This document shows positions 12,401 through 24,400 of a DNA stretch of 64,000 nucleotides, one piece after another. The DNA is from Echinococcus granulosus (taxonomy: Eukaryota > Platyhelminthes > Cestoda > Cyclophyllidea > Taeniidae): positions 1,861,370 to 1,925,369 of the forward strand of contig NW_020170382.1 of assembly GCF_000524195.1 (NCBI RefSeq), read 5' to 3'. The notes below the pieces were generated by a model. The model was not told where the DNA came from. It saw only the letters and a list, made by a program, of their open reading frames with translations, and ran no database searches. Numbering within the stretch: the first letter of the stretch is position 1; every line of letters begins with the position of its first letter. The position numbers and the translations under genes were made by a program.

Positions 12401-15400
12401 AATGTGGAACTACTTTGAGCTACCCGGTAGATGAGCACGGCTTTTAAAAGGTACAGGAAATTTCGCATAGTCGTTCTCCTCTTCTTCTTGAAACGCCTAA
12501 CAAAATCCACAGCTTTATTTTCACAGCTTGTAATCCACCAAAAATGAGGAAATATGCAGTGATCCATGTTATTATTTAAATCGTAGAGTTTGGTCCTCAG
12601 ATCGAGATTGACTCCCTTTGGTACCACAAAGCAAGGTATGCTGATGCTACTATAAGTGATTTAGTGCCCGGGAAGACGCAAAAATTAGCAAATGCATGTT
12701 AAAAACTCAGAAAAAGGCCAAATTAAGCTACTTACTTTAAATTCTAGGTCAACATTAGTAGTAATCTGCAAAAGGAAAACTTGATTAAAGGCAAATCATG
12801 GAGACCTTAATTTACCGCAACAGGGATGAAGAATTCTATCACAGCCTTCCAGGATCAAAAGACTTGAGAGTCAAGAGAGGATTAATAAGTTCACACTTCA
12901 GAACTTTTATAGCGAAATTCTTTGTAACTTTATGATGTGTTCAAAGTGTTGTTTTATAGAGCTGTGAATCCCAGACTTTGTCTTTGCACAGCCTAGTGAG
13001 CGGCCAGACCATGTGCCAAGTAAACATGGATGGGATGCCCACGGATCCAGAGTACAAGGAAGAGGAATTCGTCACGCCATCAAAGGAGGGTCCAAGCCAT
13101 GTGGAGGCTATCACGTTGCCCCTGCATTCACGTTGTGTGGCCAAGCTGGGCACGGACGCATACTTCTGCCAGTGTGAGAGGCCCTTCGTGGAAGACGTCA
13201 GTTTGGCTGCCTCCAATTGTCTCCTTCAGGTAGGCTCCTGCGACTCCAAACTTTGTATTCATGGGGCCTGCGTGACCACCGCTAATCGACGAGGCGTAGC
13301 CGTCTGCATGTGCTACGCTGGATACGCGGGACCGCATTGCAATCAAAAGGTTAGTGGTCCCTCACGATTTATGAATTGTCTGCCTCCTTAAGAGGCAGTC
13401 AATCCAGTCTGTGGGCATGAGTTTGTCAGGTACAATGCTTAAAGAGGTGATAAACGTATTTCTGGATTTCGAAACCTGCTAAAAACACACAGGTTTTTCC
13501 CGAAAGACGGTATGTTCGCTATCCAAAGGTCAAGTTGGATATACCGTGTTTTAAGGTAGAAAATCTACATCTACCATAGCGAGACCGCCGCGCAGTGCCA
13601 TTCACAAGTATGACTTTTAGCCTTTATCACGAAGGAGATCAGAATCGTTTTTCCCCATCCATTTACCAGTGACTTACTTCCGTGTATCAGATCTCTATGA
13701 TTATCTGCAGTTAATGCCAAGTTTACACTCTGTAAGGCTCACCAATATATCCACTCTCGTTTGAGGAATAAAGTACTTCGAAAGAATGTTGTGCTATGAA
13801 ATTTCTTTCAGAACGCTCAAAATACATTTACCATAAATGGTGTTCAGATGTGTAAATAACATGGTGGTCATTTGGTCAAATAGACGTAAACGTTGAAAAC
13901 CACACAGGTAAAGTTGTGCATTGAAAGGACTCCTGATTTATCCTAGTAAACAGGAACAATTATGTTTTATTCTGGCCTCTGCCGCAGAGCTTAATTTAAG
14001 AATGGAGCTAGCGCTGGCGTAGCGGTCGGGCTTTAACATCTATATTCTCCACAATCCAAATTTAATATTTTAAGGAAGTAATGGCAAATCCTTCTCTGTT
14101 CAAACAATTTTTTTAGGATTGTGTCAGCCTTGATTTCACTTAATTTAAGACTGTTTCAAAACCTGAACTCATCCGCATTATAACCTGCATCACCATTTGT
14201 TACAAATTGTGTCGAAAAATGATGCGAACCGAGTCGCCGCTTGTTAGGTAGAGGCCTTCCCTCCTACGTAGGCGTGGTGTGGATCCTACCGAACTTCCAA
14301 CCGCACAAGCCTCAGAGCAGATTTCTTTTTTAATAGACAGCCGTGGTTAAGCGCAGAGGTACAATGTACGAGTAAAAAAACTGACGGCGAGCCAGTTTAG
14401 GATCCTGAAACTAGACCACTCGATCGTCCTGGTGGTAACCTATTGACCTTTTAGAATGGTCATTAACGCAATCAAAGTATAGCTATCGTGGCAATCAGCC
14501 AATCAGTAGAAAGTAGACAAGAGCGCAATTTCTAGAAATTTTGACAATTAGCCACATAGGTGGAAACTCCGAGCAAACTGAACAGGACCAGGCATCCATT
14601 AAATATTCCAGCAATCATGGGTTTCAACAATCAAGTTACTTCAATGCTAGCAAAGATGGGCCTGCAATTAAATGCAAATTCCCGCTAAATTATGCATTTT
14701 TTACTTATTTCTTTTTAAAGACGAGGCAAAAGGTGATTTGGGAAAAATGCTCCTCATTCGGATCAACTCCTCCTTTTCTATTCGATAAAATACAAAAAAA
14801 AGTGCATCATCACCTAAAAAATTAGGATGGAATTAAGCTAGTGTATTCAAGGTTGGGTAATAAACCAGAAGGAACAACTGGGAGAAATACAATTAGATAT
14901 AAGAATTAATAGTGTAGAGTTTAGCATCGTTTTCTAGTCCTAGAAGTTTGACCTTTTCCCTTGATCGTGGCATTCCAAGTGAGAGTATATGGCAAGTATT
15001 AAACAGCTACATGATCTTAAAATCCAAAATGGCGTCACCAATCGCAATGAGTCAAGGCCAAAATTTACCATAGTTGAACACAGGGGTAATGTGGTGGTTG
15101 TTGCCAAATTCGCTCTGCTTGGTGTGTTGCAGGTGGAAGAGTGGAGTGTGTGGTCGTCATGCAAACCGACTTGTGGACGATTTCGTACTCGCAGAAGAAC
15201 GAGGATCCTGATTCCGCAGGAGGAAAACAGCCCATCAGAAACCATAGGCCAGGTACATCTTCGTACTTAAACTATCGTTTATTCAGAGCTGAGTGACATG
15301 GTTTTAGTTTTGATTAAAGTAAATAATTTGCAAATCGTTGGGTAGAAGTAAAATTTCCATCACCGGCCTCCCATTACGGTGAAGGCGATATCTTCTTAAT

Positions 15401-16969
15401 GTGCTTAGAGGAAGAAATATACTGGAGCATTTCACAAAGTACTTATCAATACGGTAAAATGTCTGAAGCTATCAAATTTAACAACGCACAGCTGTCAGGC
15501 AAACAGGAAATCGACTAAGGCAAGATGACTTAATACTTTTCATTAAAATAGCCAAAACCTCCATACGGAAAGTTTTTTTGCATGAAAAGCACGATTTTGT
15601 TTGTAAACAGAGGGAGTTATTAGCTTATAAATGGTTACCAAAATTTTTTTGCGTCGCCGAGATTGCTGATTTTGCGTCTGTCCCTCCTTGCCACTTTGTT
15701 CTCACTTCAGTGCTGCCAAAACGTATACCTATATGGGTTCTAGCCAGCCAGCAGAGTGGTTGAGGAGATGTCTTCTGTTCAAATAATATTTGTTTACAGG
15801 TACAGCAGACAGCTCCACGACAAACTTTTCAGATGGTTTACGACCAATGTCGCTTCATTTGTTAATTGCATTCATGCAGGACAGAGGAATGGGGTGTTTG
15901 GTGAAGGTGGATGTCATCTTTAGCCCATCTGATGAGGGGTTTTTACAGATATTCCTAGCCGTACCATATACCTTTCTTTCATCACGATGAGGTTTAGTAT
16001 TCAGTTATAGAAATCACAGTAGTTGTTTTTTCGAAGTAAGTTTGCTTTCATCTGCCCTGCGTCTCTCCTTTTAGAGCAAAGAAGACATAATAATAGGGGC
16101 ATAATATATACCCAAGGCATGCAGAGGATATTGGAGCTACCAGGGTGGCTCAGAGGCCGTGCCGCTTAGTGGAAGTATAAAGGCCGCACCTTAAGTGCTT
16201 GTGAAACCAAAATGAAGAGTTAAGCTAACAATTAGAGCATTGAAATTATACAGTTTAATTTAGTGGAGCTAGGAGCCCCAGTTAACTTTATGAAAATCAT
16301 AGCCCTCGTGATTCTGAGACTAGCCGTCTTTCCAGCATACATAATGGGTGGGCGGCCTGCAGTCCAGGTGACATGTATAAGCGCTGTAGTACCGATTTGG
16401 TTTGAAGTTTAAATCACGGGAGATTGAGATGACCCCCGCAGCTGGTTAGACAATTAGAAAAAAATATCATCGTATTAGTGCGATGTTACAGAATGCAGCG
16501 AGTGAAGGTACAGCCTGCGGATATCTCATGCGGAGGCGGTTACAAGCGTAAGATTATTTGAAACAGCTATTATTAATACCTTTCGCGCATTTTTGCCGCA
16601 ATGGTCAGCATAAAAGTGGGAAATGAGATGCGTACCAGATATTCCTGCTGAAATATAACTGACCACGAAATTAATTTAGAGGCAGCCCTCCAATAGTCTG
16701 AATACATCAAATCTTTTCAACTTCATCTTCTCCCTACTGAGGTCGAGACGTGTCCACCAAGACTGGGCAAGGACTGTCCGATGACAATTCTGCTAGAGGA
16801 GAACTACACGGAAATAGGGGTGGAGGAAAAGCCCTTCTCCTTCAGCAGCCTCTTTGATACCTCGAACCCAGACTTGATGAAATTGCAGGCATTCGCTGCT
16901 GCCTGCGCCGTCCTCCTAATCGCTTTCATCCAGATCCTGCGATGTGTCACCTTCATGCTTGTGCTCTAA
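6410..16969 (+). CDS. Predicted secreted or surface EGF/TSP1-domain protein
   Basis: Eight exons join in phase to about 601 aa: 6410-6486, 8740-9129, 9377-9623, 9836-10098, 10311-10433, 12992-13349, 15133-15252, 16742-16969. Exon 1 encodes a clear signal peptide (MSSTLVLLLLRCLLVCLIWG). Exons 2-4 encode an acidic, Trp- and Cys-containing ectodomain of no known family, with N-glycosylation sequons. Exons 4-5 form an EGF-like module ending CTCHPQYSGNFC, and exon 6 a second ending CMCYAGYAGPHC. Exon 7 opens a thrombospondin type-1 module (WSVWSSCKPTCG) that closes in exon 8 (ETCPPRLGKDCP). The chain ends in about 25 hydrophobic residues with no cytoplasmic tail, fitting a GPI-anchor signal or a terminal membrane helix. 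Domain content suggests adhesion or matrix binding; the function is not known. A possible extra cassette lies at 16499-16547. Confidence 0.82.
7090..8700. other. Intron 1 of the EGF/TSP1 gene
   Basis: AT-rich intron with no open frame of note. A GC-richer patch at about 8281-8420 has short inverted stretches but no recognisable RNA or element. Confidence 0.45.
10985..11500 (+). repeat. Dispersed repeat, copy 1
   Basis: Shares several blocks in the same order with 15665-16260 and, reverse-complemented, with 36280-36760. Examples are tttgcgtctgt, ttcacttcagtgctgc, ttagtattcag, and a block around aaggtcaggccgcctagtgg. Compared with the other two copies it appears to lack an internal stretch. 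It lies in intron 5 of the EGF/TSP1 gene. No terminal repeats or open frame were found, so the class is unknown (an old SINE, MITE or retroelement fragment). Confidence 0.7.
11501..12991. other. Rest of intron 5 of the EGF/TSP1 gene
   Basis: Open frames on both strands around 11556-12007 and 12358-12627 look accidental: they lack splice context and protein-like composition. The intron ends in a strong pyrimidine tract and CACAG at 12991. Confidence 0.5.
13350..15132. other. Intron 6 of the EGF/TSP1 gene
   Basis: About 1.8 kb of AT-rich sequence between the second EGF exon and the TSP1 exon. No coding exon, RNA gene or complete repeat was recognised. Confidence 0.5.
15665..16260 (+). repeat. 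Dispersed repeat, copy 2
   Basis: The longest copy. It begins with ttttgcgtctgtccctccttgc and runs through a middle block (aggaatggggtgtttggtg) missing from copy 1 to an end block with gtgccgcttagtggaagtat. It sits in intron 7 of the EGF/TSP1 gene in the same orientation as copy 1. Divergence is high, which suggests an old insertion. Confidence 0.7.
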
Positions 16970-16992
16970 CACGACCCTCTTGCACTATTACA

Positions 16993-16998
16993 AATAAA
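16993..16998 (+). terminator. Poly(A) signal of the EGF/TSP1 gene
   Basis: AATAAA lies 24 bases past the stop codon of the EGF/TSP1 frame, with another near-copy just after it. Its position supports 16969 as the true gene end. Confidence 0.7.
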
Positions 16999-17019
16999 AA
17001 TAAACTTTGTCTTACCTCA

Positions 17020-18421
17020 TATTTTCCATTTCTGTTATCCTTGTGTTAATGCTGTTGGAGTTGTAGCACCTACTTTTTATATCAAAAGTTAGGAATTCCC
17101 TGTCAATTTAAATCCAAGCGGTGGAGATTGGAAACAAAAATTAGTCGGTCGGCAGCCGATGATGGTGACCTGTTTCACTGTAAAACATAACGTCAATGGA
17201 TAAAATCCAGTAGTTTTACCAAATAAGGTAAAAGGTAAAAAGGCAAAAGGCAAAAGGTAATGCAAAGAGGTATGACGAGGTGTGTTCATTTTAGACAGCA
17301 CTCACACTGAGGGACTCTCATGCTCATTTGTGGAACTTGCGTTGTCCCTGAAAAGGCCAAATGATCCATGAGCCTTAAGATAGGTTTATTACTGACGCAT
17401 AAAGGGGCAAAGGTCAGGCCGTACGGGCAATTTGAGCAGAGCTCCATGCCGCTAGCGTGGAGCTTTTACCATAATTTGTTAAACAGGCAAGTAAAGCAAT
17501 CCTTGTATCGATAAAAGCTTTCTGAGTGATGTCGTCAACATTGAAATAAGGGCATCTCATAATTACCTGTTTTTATATTGCTGTAGTGTCTGCTAACTCT
17601 GACAGGTCCTATAGAACTGAAAGACTGAATCCATGAATGGTTAAATCCAGTCCGTGTGGTTCACTCAAATATCATGCAAAATATATGGACATTTATAGAC
17701 CTGAATAAATCTGCTAAATCGCAAAAATGTAATCATCATCTGGTCCCATGACATCCTACCGGAAATATGCCCATCTTGCAGATCGACTATTCTTTAAACT
17801 GCTTGATGTATGTAATAATAGTACATCCTAATTCGCGGAATACCCTAGAAGACAAATCACTTCGTAATGTCCTAATATTACATAGTAATCAGTCTTAAAA
17901 GCTGTCATTCGGAAATCAAGACGAATTAAAAGATACCAGCGGACCATCTCATATGGACTGAACCCAACAATGCCCTTCAGATCGTTCAAAAATTTCTTTA
18001 ATAATCCAAGAATGGAGAACGTTTGAGACATTTGCACTCATTTAAACTACAGACAGGGCCAAAACTACTGGGCATAATCAGGATTTGATGAGAGTGATAC
18101 AATGCCCTACACTCCAATATCTTTCAAACCCAAGACTAGTTCAGGGTCTCCGTAGTGCCAATCACCTCTTACCACCCGAACCCCACCTTTAGTCCACGCG
18201 CTCACACTTCCAGGCATATATATCCCTAAAAAGTGGTGGAAATCGCGACGCTGCGATTGGTTGAAGCAACTCCCAGCTATCTGCCTACTGTTCCTGCAAT
18301 GATTGGTCCGGCGGGATGGTCGATGGCTACTGCGAATATGCGCTGGTAGATTCCGGAGGGCGACTCACTCGTGCAGGCAGACTATCAGATACCCGCTCAC
18401 GTAACTCCTCCTCTCACCTCA
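17020..18421. other. Intergenic region before the alpha2/delta gene
   Basis: No coding frame recognised. It includes a short imperfect tandem array (17222-17260) of AAGGTAAAAGG-like units and a fragment at about 17410-17425 that resembles the aaggtcaggccg block of the dispersed repeat. The alpha2/delta promoter should lie at its right end. Confidence 0.5.
17222..17260 (+). repeat. Short imperfect tandem repeat
   Basis: Four to five adjoining copies of a purine-rich unit close to aaaggcaaaagg. Simple sequence with no known role. Confidence 0.6.
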
Positions 18422-21400
18422 ATGACCTGCTCCTCTGCTTACTTCCTTGTTTTAACCGCATCTCTCATCGCCTTCAAAACTCATTCTGTTCAATGTTCCG
18501 ATGTGCTTGAGAGGACGTAAGTTAAAATTTTGCAGAAACGGTAATACGAACTCATTTCAACATGTAGAGTAAGCAGATGGTCTCAACAGCTTTATCAGTC
18601 GCTTATTCCGCTTCGAGAAGTCATGGCAACGGAGTATTTGAGTAGAGTGAGTTACCGTTCTTTAAAAAGAAGGAAAATTCGCAATGTTTAGAGGTGTTTT
18701 TTTGTGTTGCTTCGCTGTAGATGTACAATGGAAGTACCTTCGGCGTGCAGGAGATGACAGACACCTACGCTCGCAAACTGATCGACGACGCTATTGTAGA
18801 GCTATCTCAAATGATTCGCAAGAAAGAAAAGGCTCTTGAGGTGGTTTAACGTTTTACTTTACATTCTGGATTTGCGCCTTTTTCCTTAATTTTGTGACGT
18901 TAAATTCATTTAGTGAACAATTTCTTTCATCTTAGAAACCTTTAACCATAAATTGTAGCCTTTGAGCTCCACTTCACCCTTCATTGAGAAGTCAACAGCT
19001 TCTTAAGCATTTCTTTTGAAACGACAATAAATTTGTGGATTATTTTTAGATTATATTACGAGTGAGATTAAGTATTCTACTCTATTTACACTAAATCAAG
19101 GGATATTGTACGTGAAAATGTACGTGGAAGTCAAGTCAATTTTGAATAAGTTGGATGCCTGAAAATGTAGCTGGTCACCTCTGGAAGACTATGCAAGTTT
19201 CACTAAGAAACCAATTTGTATTGCTTTGGAATTGTTCCCTGAAAAGTTATATCTTCCATGAAATGCATAATTCCTGTTCAAAAGGAAGCAGAAACTAGGT
19301 CTCCTTGGCCACGTGTTTCCGTAAAGAGATTCATTGAAAGCGTCACTCTGATGAGGAGTAAGCATATTTGAATCTGACAATTGAGAAGGGACAATATTTC
19401 AGTAACTTTACTCAGGAACCCTAATTTACTTTTACAGAAACTTCGTGACAGCATCGAGGATGAGTACAAGAGACAAGAGCCGCTGGAATACGACGAGGTG
19501 CGCAGAAATAGCACAACTTTTGATCCACTTTAGTTAGCCTGGTTCATCATTTGCTTTTCCCCTACCCCTTAGTGCTACATCCGTGCCAAGTCGGTTAGCC
19601 TATTCCCCTATCCCATGGACGAGAACGGGACCAATGTTGTTCCCTGCAACGAGTCGCAGTACCTACCTCTGGAGGCTGATCCACTTTTTGGGAATATCTA
19701 CGTCAGCCGGAATATCTCTGCTGCCCACGTCCCCACAAATGTCTACGACCTCTGCACGTGCTCATACATTCTTCAGTCAGCTAGATGCAAAGTTTATGAA
19801 TTGTGTTTATTGGTTTAGTGGATTCTCGATCTCACATTACAAATTACTTCCCGTCCATCTTAAGGGACAAAGTCATGGAATTAATCAAACTAGGCTTTCA
19901 AACCGATTGGGAGGACATTTTCACCGCCTCTAAGAAGGTGCATTCAGTAAAAGACGTTAGCGAATAGGCCTCAAGGGTGGAAGGGAGGCGATTTGATAGC
20001 AAAGGGATTACTGTAACAATTCGTTGAGCTAAAGTGAATGCCTACTACGAGAAAGAAGGTAGGTACGAAGTGACAATCGCCTTATACAAGGTTGGAGAAA
20101 GACCGATTTTCACCTGTAGTTTGGATGATGTTGGCTCCATTACCGACGCGTAATCGAGCGCTGGTGTCCTTCTATTGAAAATTACAGTGGTCTGTTTCAT
20201 GATTCCACGTTGATCTGTCGACCTTTCGAAGGTCCCGACTATTTTGGCACTCATTTAATCCATGTCAAACTCAATGATACTCCTTTATTCTTGTCAAACT
20301 CATCAGTTTATTCTAAGTGGTATGGTCAAGTGGTTTGACGTGTATTTGCCTCCACTACTCTGCGATGCCAACTCTCTTTCTTCACGTGTCTGACTCGATT
20401 TTAAACTGCAAATCGTGACTAGATAGTCCATGAGTTCATTTGTCGTGAACATGTCGGACGTCTAGCCAACACTTCCATATCTTCTTTGCTGTCTTTTTGG
20501 ATTCACTTATGAGAGTGACGTTAAGAATTGTACAAATCTGCAATTTATTGATGATTCTGAGCAATTATAATAACGGAAAGTAGTCAAAGGGAAATTCGAA
20601 GACTCCCGACATCAAATGCCGAATGCAGTAAAATTTGATACTTTATAATCACGGATTCGGTGTTTTTTTGCTTGGTGGACTCCTCACGAGAGCACCTGGT
20701 TGACTTTTCCTTTATGTGAACATTTAGCAAAAGAGATTCGAACGGTGGGCAACTGGACGCACCACCTGGACGAGGTGTTCAAGAAGAATATTGAAGACGA
20801 CCCACTTCTAAAGTGGCAATACTTTTGCAGCTCTACTGGTTTCTTCAAGTTCTATCCTGGTAGCTCTGTTTCTATATTCTATCGTCCGCCTCTTTGGGTG
20901 CAAGCTACATTTCCTACCTGTTCTACTGTAGGTGCTATGTGGGAGGTTCAGCTCGCCGACTTAAAACTGGACTTTTTCGATTGTCGTTCCACTGCCTGGT
21001 AAAGCTGACTGAAGTCTCGCTAAGCAAGTCTCTCATAATAACCTCTTCTTCTTATTAACAATATTTGCTTCCGCTGAAAAGGTACGTTGGAGCAGCCTCT
21101 TACCCAGTAGAGATGATCATCCTCGCGGACAAAAGTGGCAGCATGAAGGGACGTCGAAATACAATTTGTAATGCCACCATCTCCGAATTGCTGAACACCC
21201 TCACAGACGATGACTTCTTTAATGTGATTTATGTAAGTAGGTAAATTTATTGCCTCTTTGAGGCTGCTCCACCTTTCTAAGGTATTATGTAACCAAGACT
21301 ACCCATATCTTCAAGGGTCTGGTAAGAGATCCCATTTTTGGCCAGCATTATTATTATTAAGATTTGTGCCCATCAACATTACCTCGAATTTAATAGGTAA

Positions 21401-24400
21401 GCAGCATAATTTTCCATAAGTTTGCTTATAATAACCTTGCAGAATGCTGATTCTATTTAAGTAAACATAGTGTCGTATCGTTGCCTGTGGTTTTTTTCCC
21501 CCATCTAATAAGTGGGCACGTGGACAACCATTTCAGCGAAAGGTGGAATGGCCTTCCAGAAGTAATGATCAGGAATGAAGTGCATTTAGTGTCAATGTGA
21601 TGGCTTGGTTAGAAGAGGAGCCAATAACTGCTCTCTGTAATATTGGAGTACATAATTGCTTACTACAGTCATTTTTTATCACCTCGAAATAATAGGAAAG
21701 AAATGACCATCATCATTACCTGCATCTCTGTTGTAGTTCTCAGAATCCATAAAGTACGCAGAGGAGCACGTGAAGGATCGTCTGATACAAGCCACGAGAC
21801 CGAACAAGGATGTAAGCAAACNNNNNNNNNNNNNNNNNNNNNNNNNNNNNNNNNNNNNNNNNNNNNNNNNNNNNNNNNNNNNNNNNNNNNNNNNNNNNNN
21901 NNNNNNNNNNNNNNNNNNNNNAGAAAATTTCTTAATTGAATCAAGCAGTTTCTTTAAAATGGAATCTCTCTGACACTTTCCCCACTACTAACGGTCAGTT
22001 TATAAAGCTCGCTCTCATATTTGTTGATACCCTAATTGCTAGAAATAGTATTTAGAGAATACTTTGCAGAAGTAAATGGGTGGGATTTTAAAGCATGCCC
22101 ATGAAAAAATTCACAAGATTTAACATTTTGCTTGCAGCGAATAGTGCGTGGATTCGGGGATCATATGCCTAACGGGACGTCAAATTTCAGGACGGCTCTA
22201 GTGGAGGCCTTCACACTGCTCAACATCGTAAGCCGGACACCTTTTTTCTCACCACTTTAGTCCAATAATGGAACTGGAATAAATCGCTGCAACAAGATGA
22301 TCATCCTTATAACCGATGGGGTGCCCGATGACTTTGATGATGTGTTTCAACAATACAACCCCGAAGTGAGTATTACCTTCAACTCCTCATTTACTTATTC
22401 ATCCCAAATGGCCATCAAATTGTCGTTAACAGTGTGATAAATTAACGTTCATGATTTATCCAGTTAACTCTTGCTCTTAACATACCTATCACCGTTTTCT
22501 CATTTCAAGTTGTAAATACTTCCAGTCTTCTCTGTTGTAGGAATCCCTTTTTGCCACCGCCAAAGATCTGTATTTACTAGATTCAAAATGATAACACAAA
22601 GGTTACTCCTGGCATTGTTTTAAAGCAATAAAAAAGAACTTGACGAAGCGACTTTGAAACAAGAGACGGCTGGTTAGTTGACTCTTTTAGGACTGATGTA
22701 CGAGGGTATACAGGTATGAAACTGGCTGATACGGACATAGCACAGGCACAGTCTCTTTCACGCAATTTACTTGGAAGCCGTCGGTCATAAAATTTCTGTT
22801 AAGGGTCAAAGTAAAGAGCGGAACCTGAAACTATGCAATAACATTGCATGATGGGCAAAGTAATCCCCAGTAATCGTGACAAACCTTTGATTTCTGAGGG
22901 ATGAAGATGGTGTCAGGTATGTGGAAAATAACTTCGATCGCATCAACTTGAAAATGGGACATCTCATATGACAGAATGCGATCAGCCGGATAGAGGTACG
23001 CTACTTAAGAGTTCTCATTTTATAGAACTCAGATTAGTCGAAGTCCCCATGTGTACCAGATTGCAGCAGTCCAATTAAATCCCCCCTCAAAGGTGTGGCA
23101 AGTTATCGCGACTATGCTCAGATTATTCATGTTTATTTTTGCTTCCCTTTTTACCTATTCGACAGAAAAACGTCCGCGTTTTCACATTTCTTATTGGTCA
23201 ACATTCGGCCGACGAGAGCATTGTCCAGAGAATTGCTTGCAACAATCGTGGTAAGTTTTCAATCACCATCCATCTACTCTTATGCGCGACTAAAAAGCAC
23301 TTGAATTGGACATTCTTAATAATCTTAGAGTGTCACTAAAATAAGCGGAAAAGTGTATATTTGAATTTGAACTTGTGCACGTCGCCCAAAGCTGATGCTA
23401 AATCGGTGGTCTTAAAAATTCCGGTGAAAATTTCAAATAGGTAAAGCTTTCAATCGTTATAGTATTAGAAGGTGGAGCATTTCGAAAATCACAAGTCTCA
23501 TTTATTTAAGTGACTAAAAGCAACCATTTTATTTAAATAATGGCTACTTAAATTGGAATTCCGGTTCATAAAATGTCCCTGGACATTAAGTATCGCTTGC
23601 TTATCCCTAATCTTCAAAGGTTGAAAAAGTCTAATGTCTAAATGTTGAACTTATAACTTACAAGGCCGTTAGTCCGATATTACCTGGGTGAAGCAGAAAA
23701 TTTGAAGAAGTTACCTTCCCTTAAGTGCCTGAAATGTTTCAGAATCTATGACCGTTCGTTTGTCATTCCAGGTATGGAAGCCAACATAGCTAACTTGGCC
23801 GACGTCAAAGAGAACGTGCTGGTAAGAAGGCGGTTTCATGAGCCTCGATTCGCTGAGCCATGTTTGGATCACCTTAACTAAATATCCCCCCTCCTTGCAG
23901 AAGTACATTGACATTGTGGCCAGATCAAACGCCATCTTGGACGATTCGTTTGTTCGATGGAGTGGAGTCACCAAACTTCAACTGAATCTAATGGTCAGTT
24001 CGCCTTGTATTTCAGATAAAATAAATTGTTTCCTCTCTTAGCGTTTGGTATTAAGCGAACACTTAATCCTCTTTTATGTCGCTTTTTGAGGTGAATTTCG
24101 CAAGCCTCTTATTTGTTAACAATGAAATAATGAGTTGCCAGTGTCTAATATGCCCTTTGTAGGTCAGTAATTTGTGAATCGGACACAGGTAACTCAGTTA
24201 TGGGAGTGTTTAGAAAAATCAAGTCTTTATTTGCCAAATTAATTGTTCCTTTTTCGAAGAAGCTTGCGTTCTTCTTGCAACTCATCACACCCCATTTTTA
24301 GATGGGTTTAAATACCCCTGGAAGAACGGCCACATGCAGGCATTTTTGATGTTACATCGTTGTGGATCCCTTAATTAAACCTTTCCTTTTGTAGAAACTC

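Noticed and set aside
14011..14040. tRNA-like A-box (tggcgtagcggtcgggc)
   Set aside because: No B-box, no cloverleaf arms and no terminator at the right distance; a similar short match at about 50465 is also isolated.
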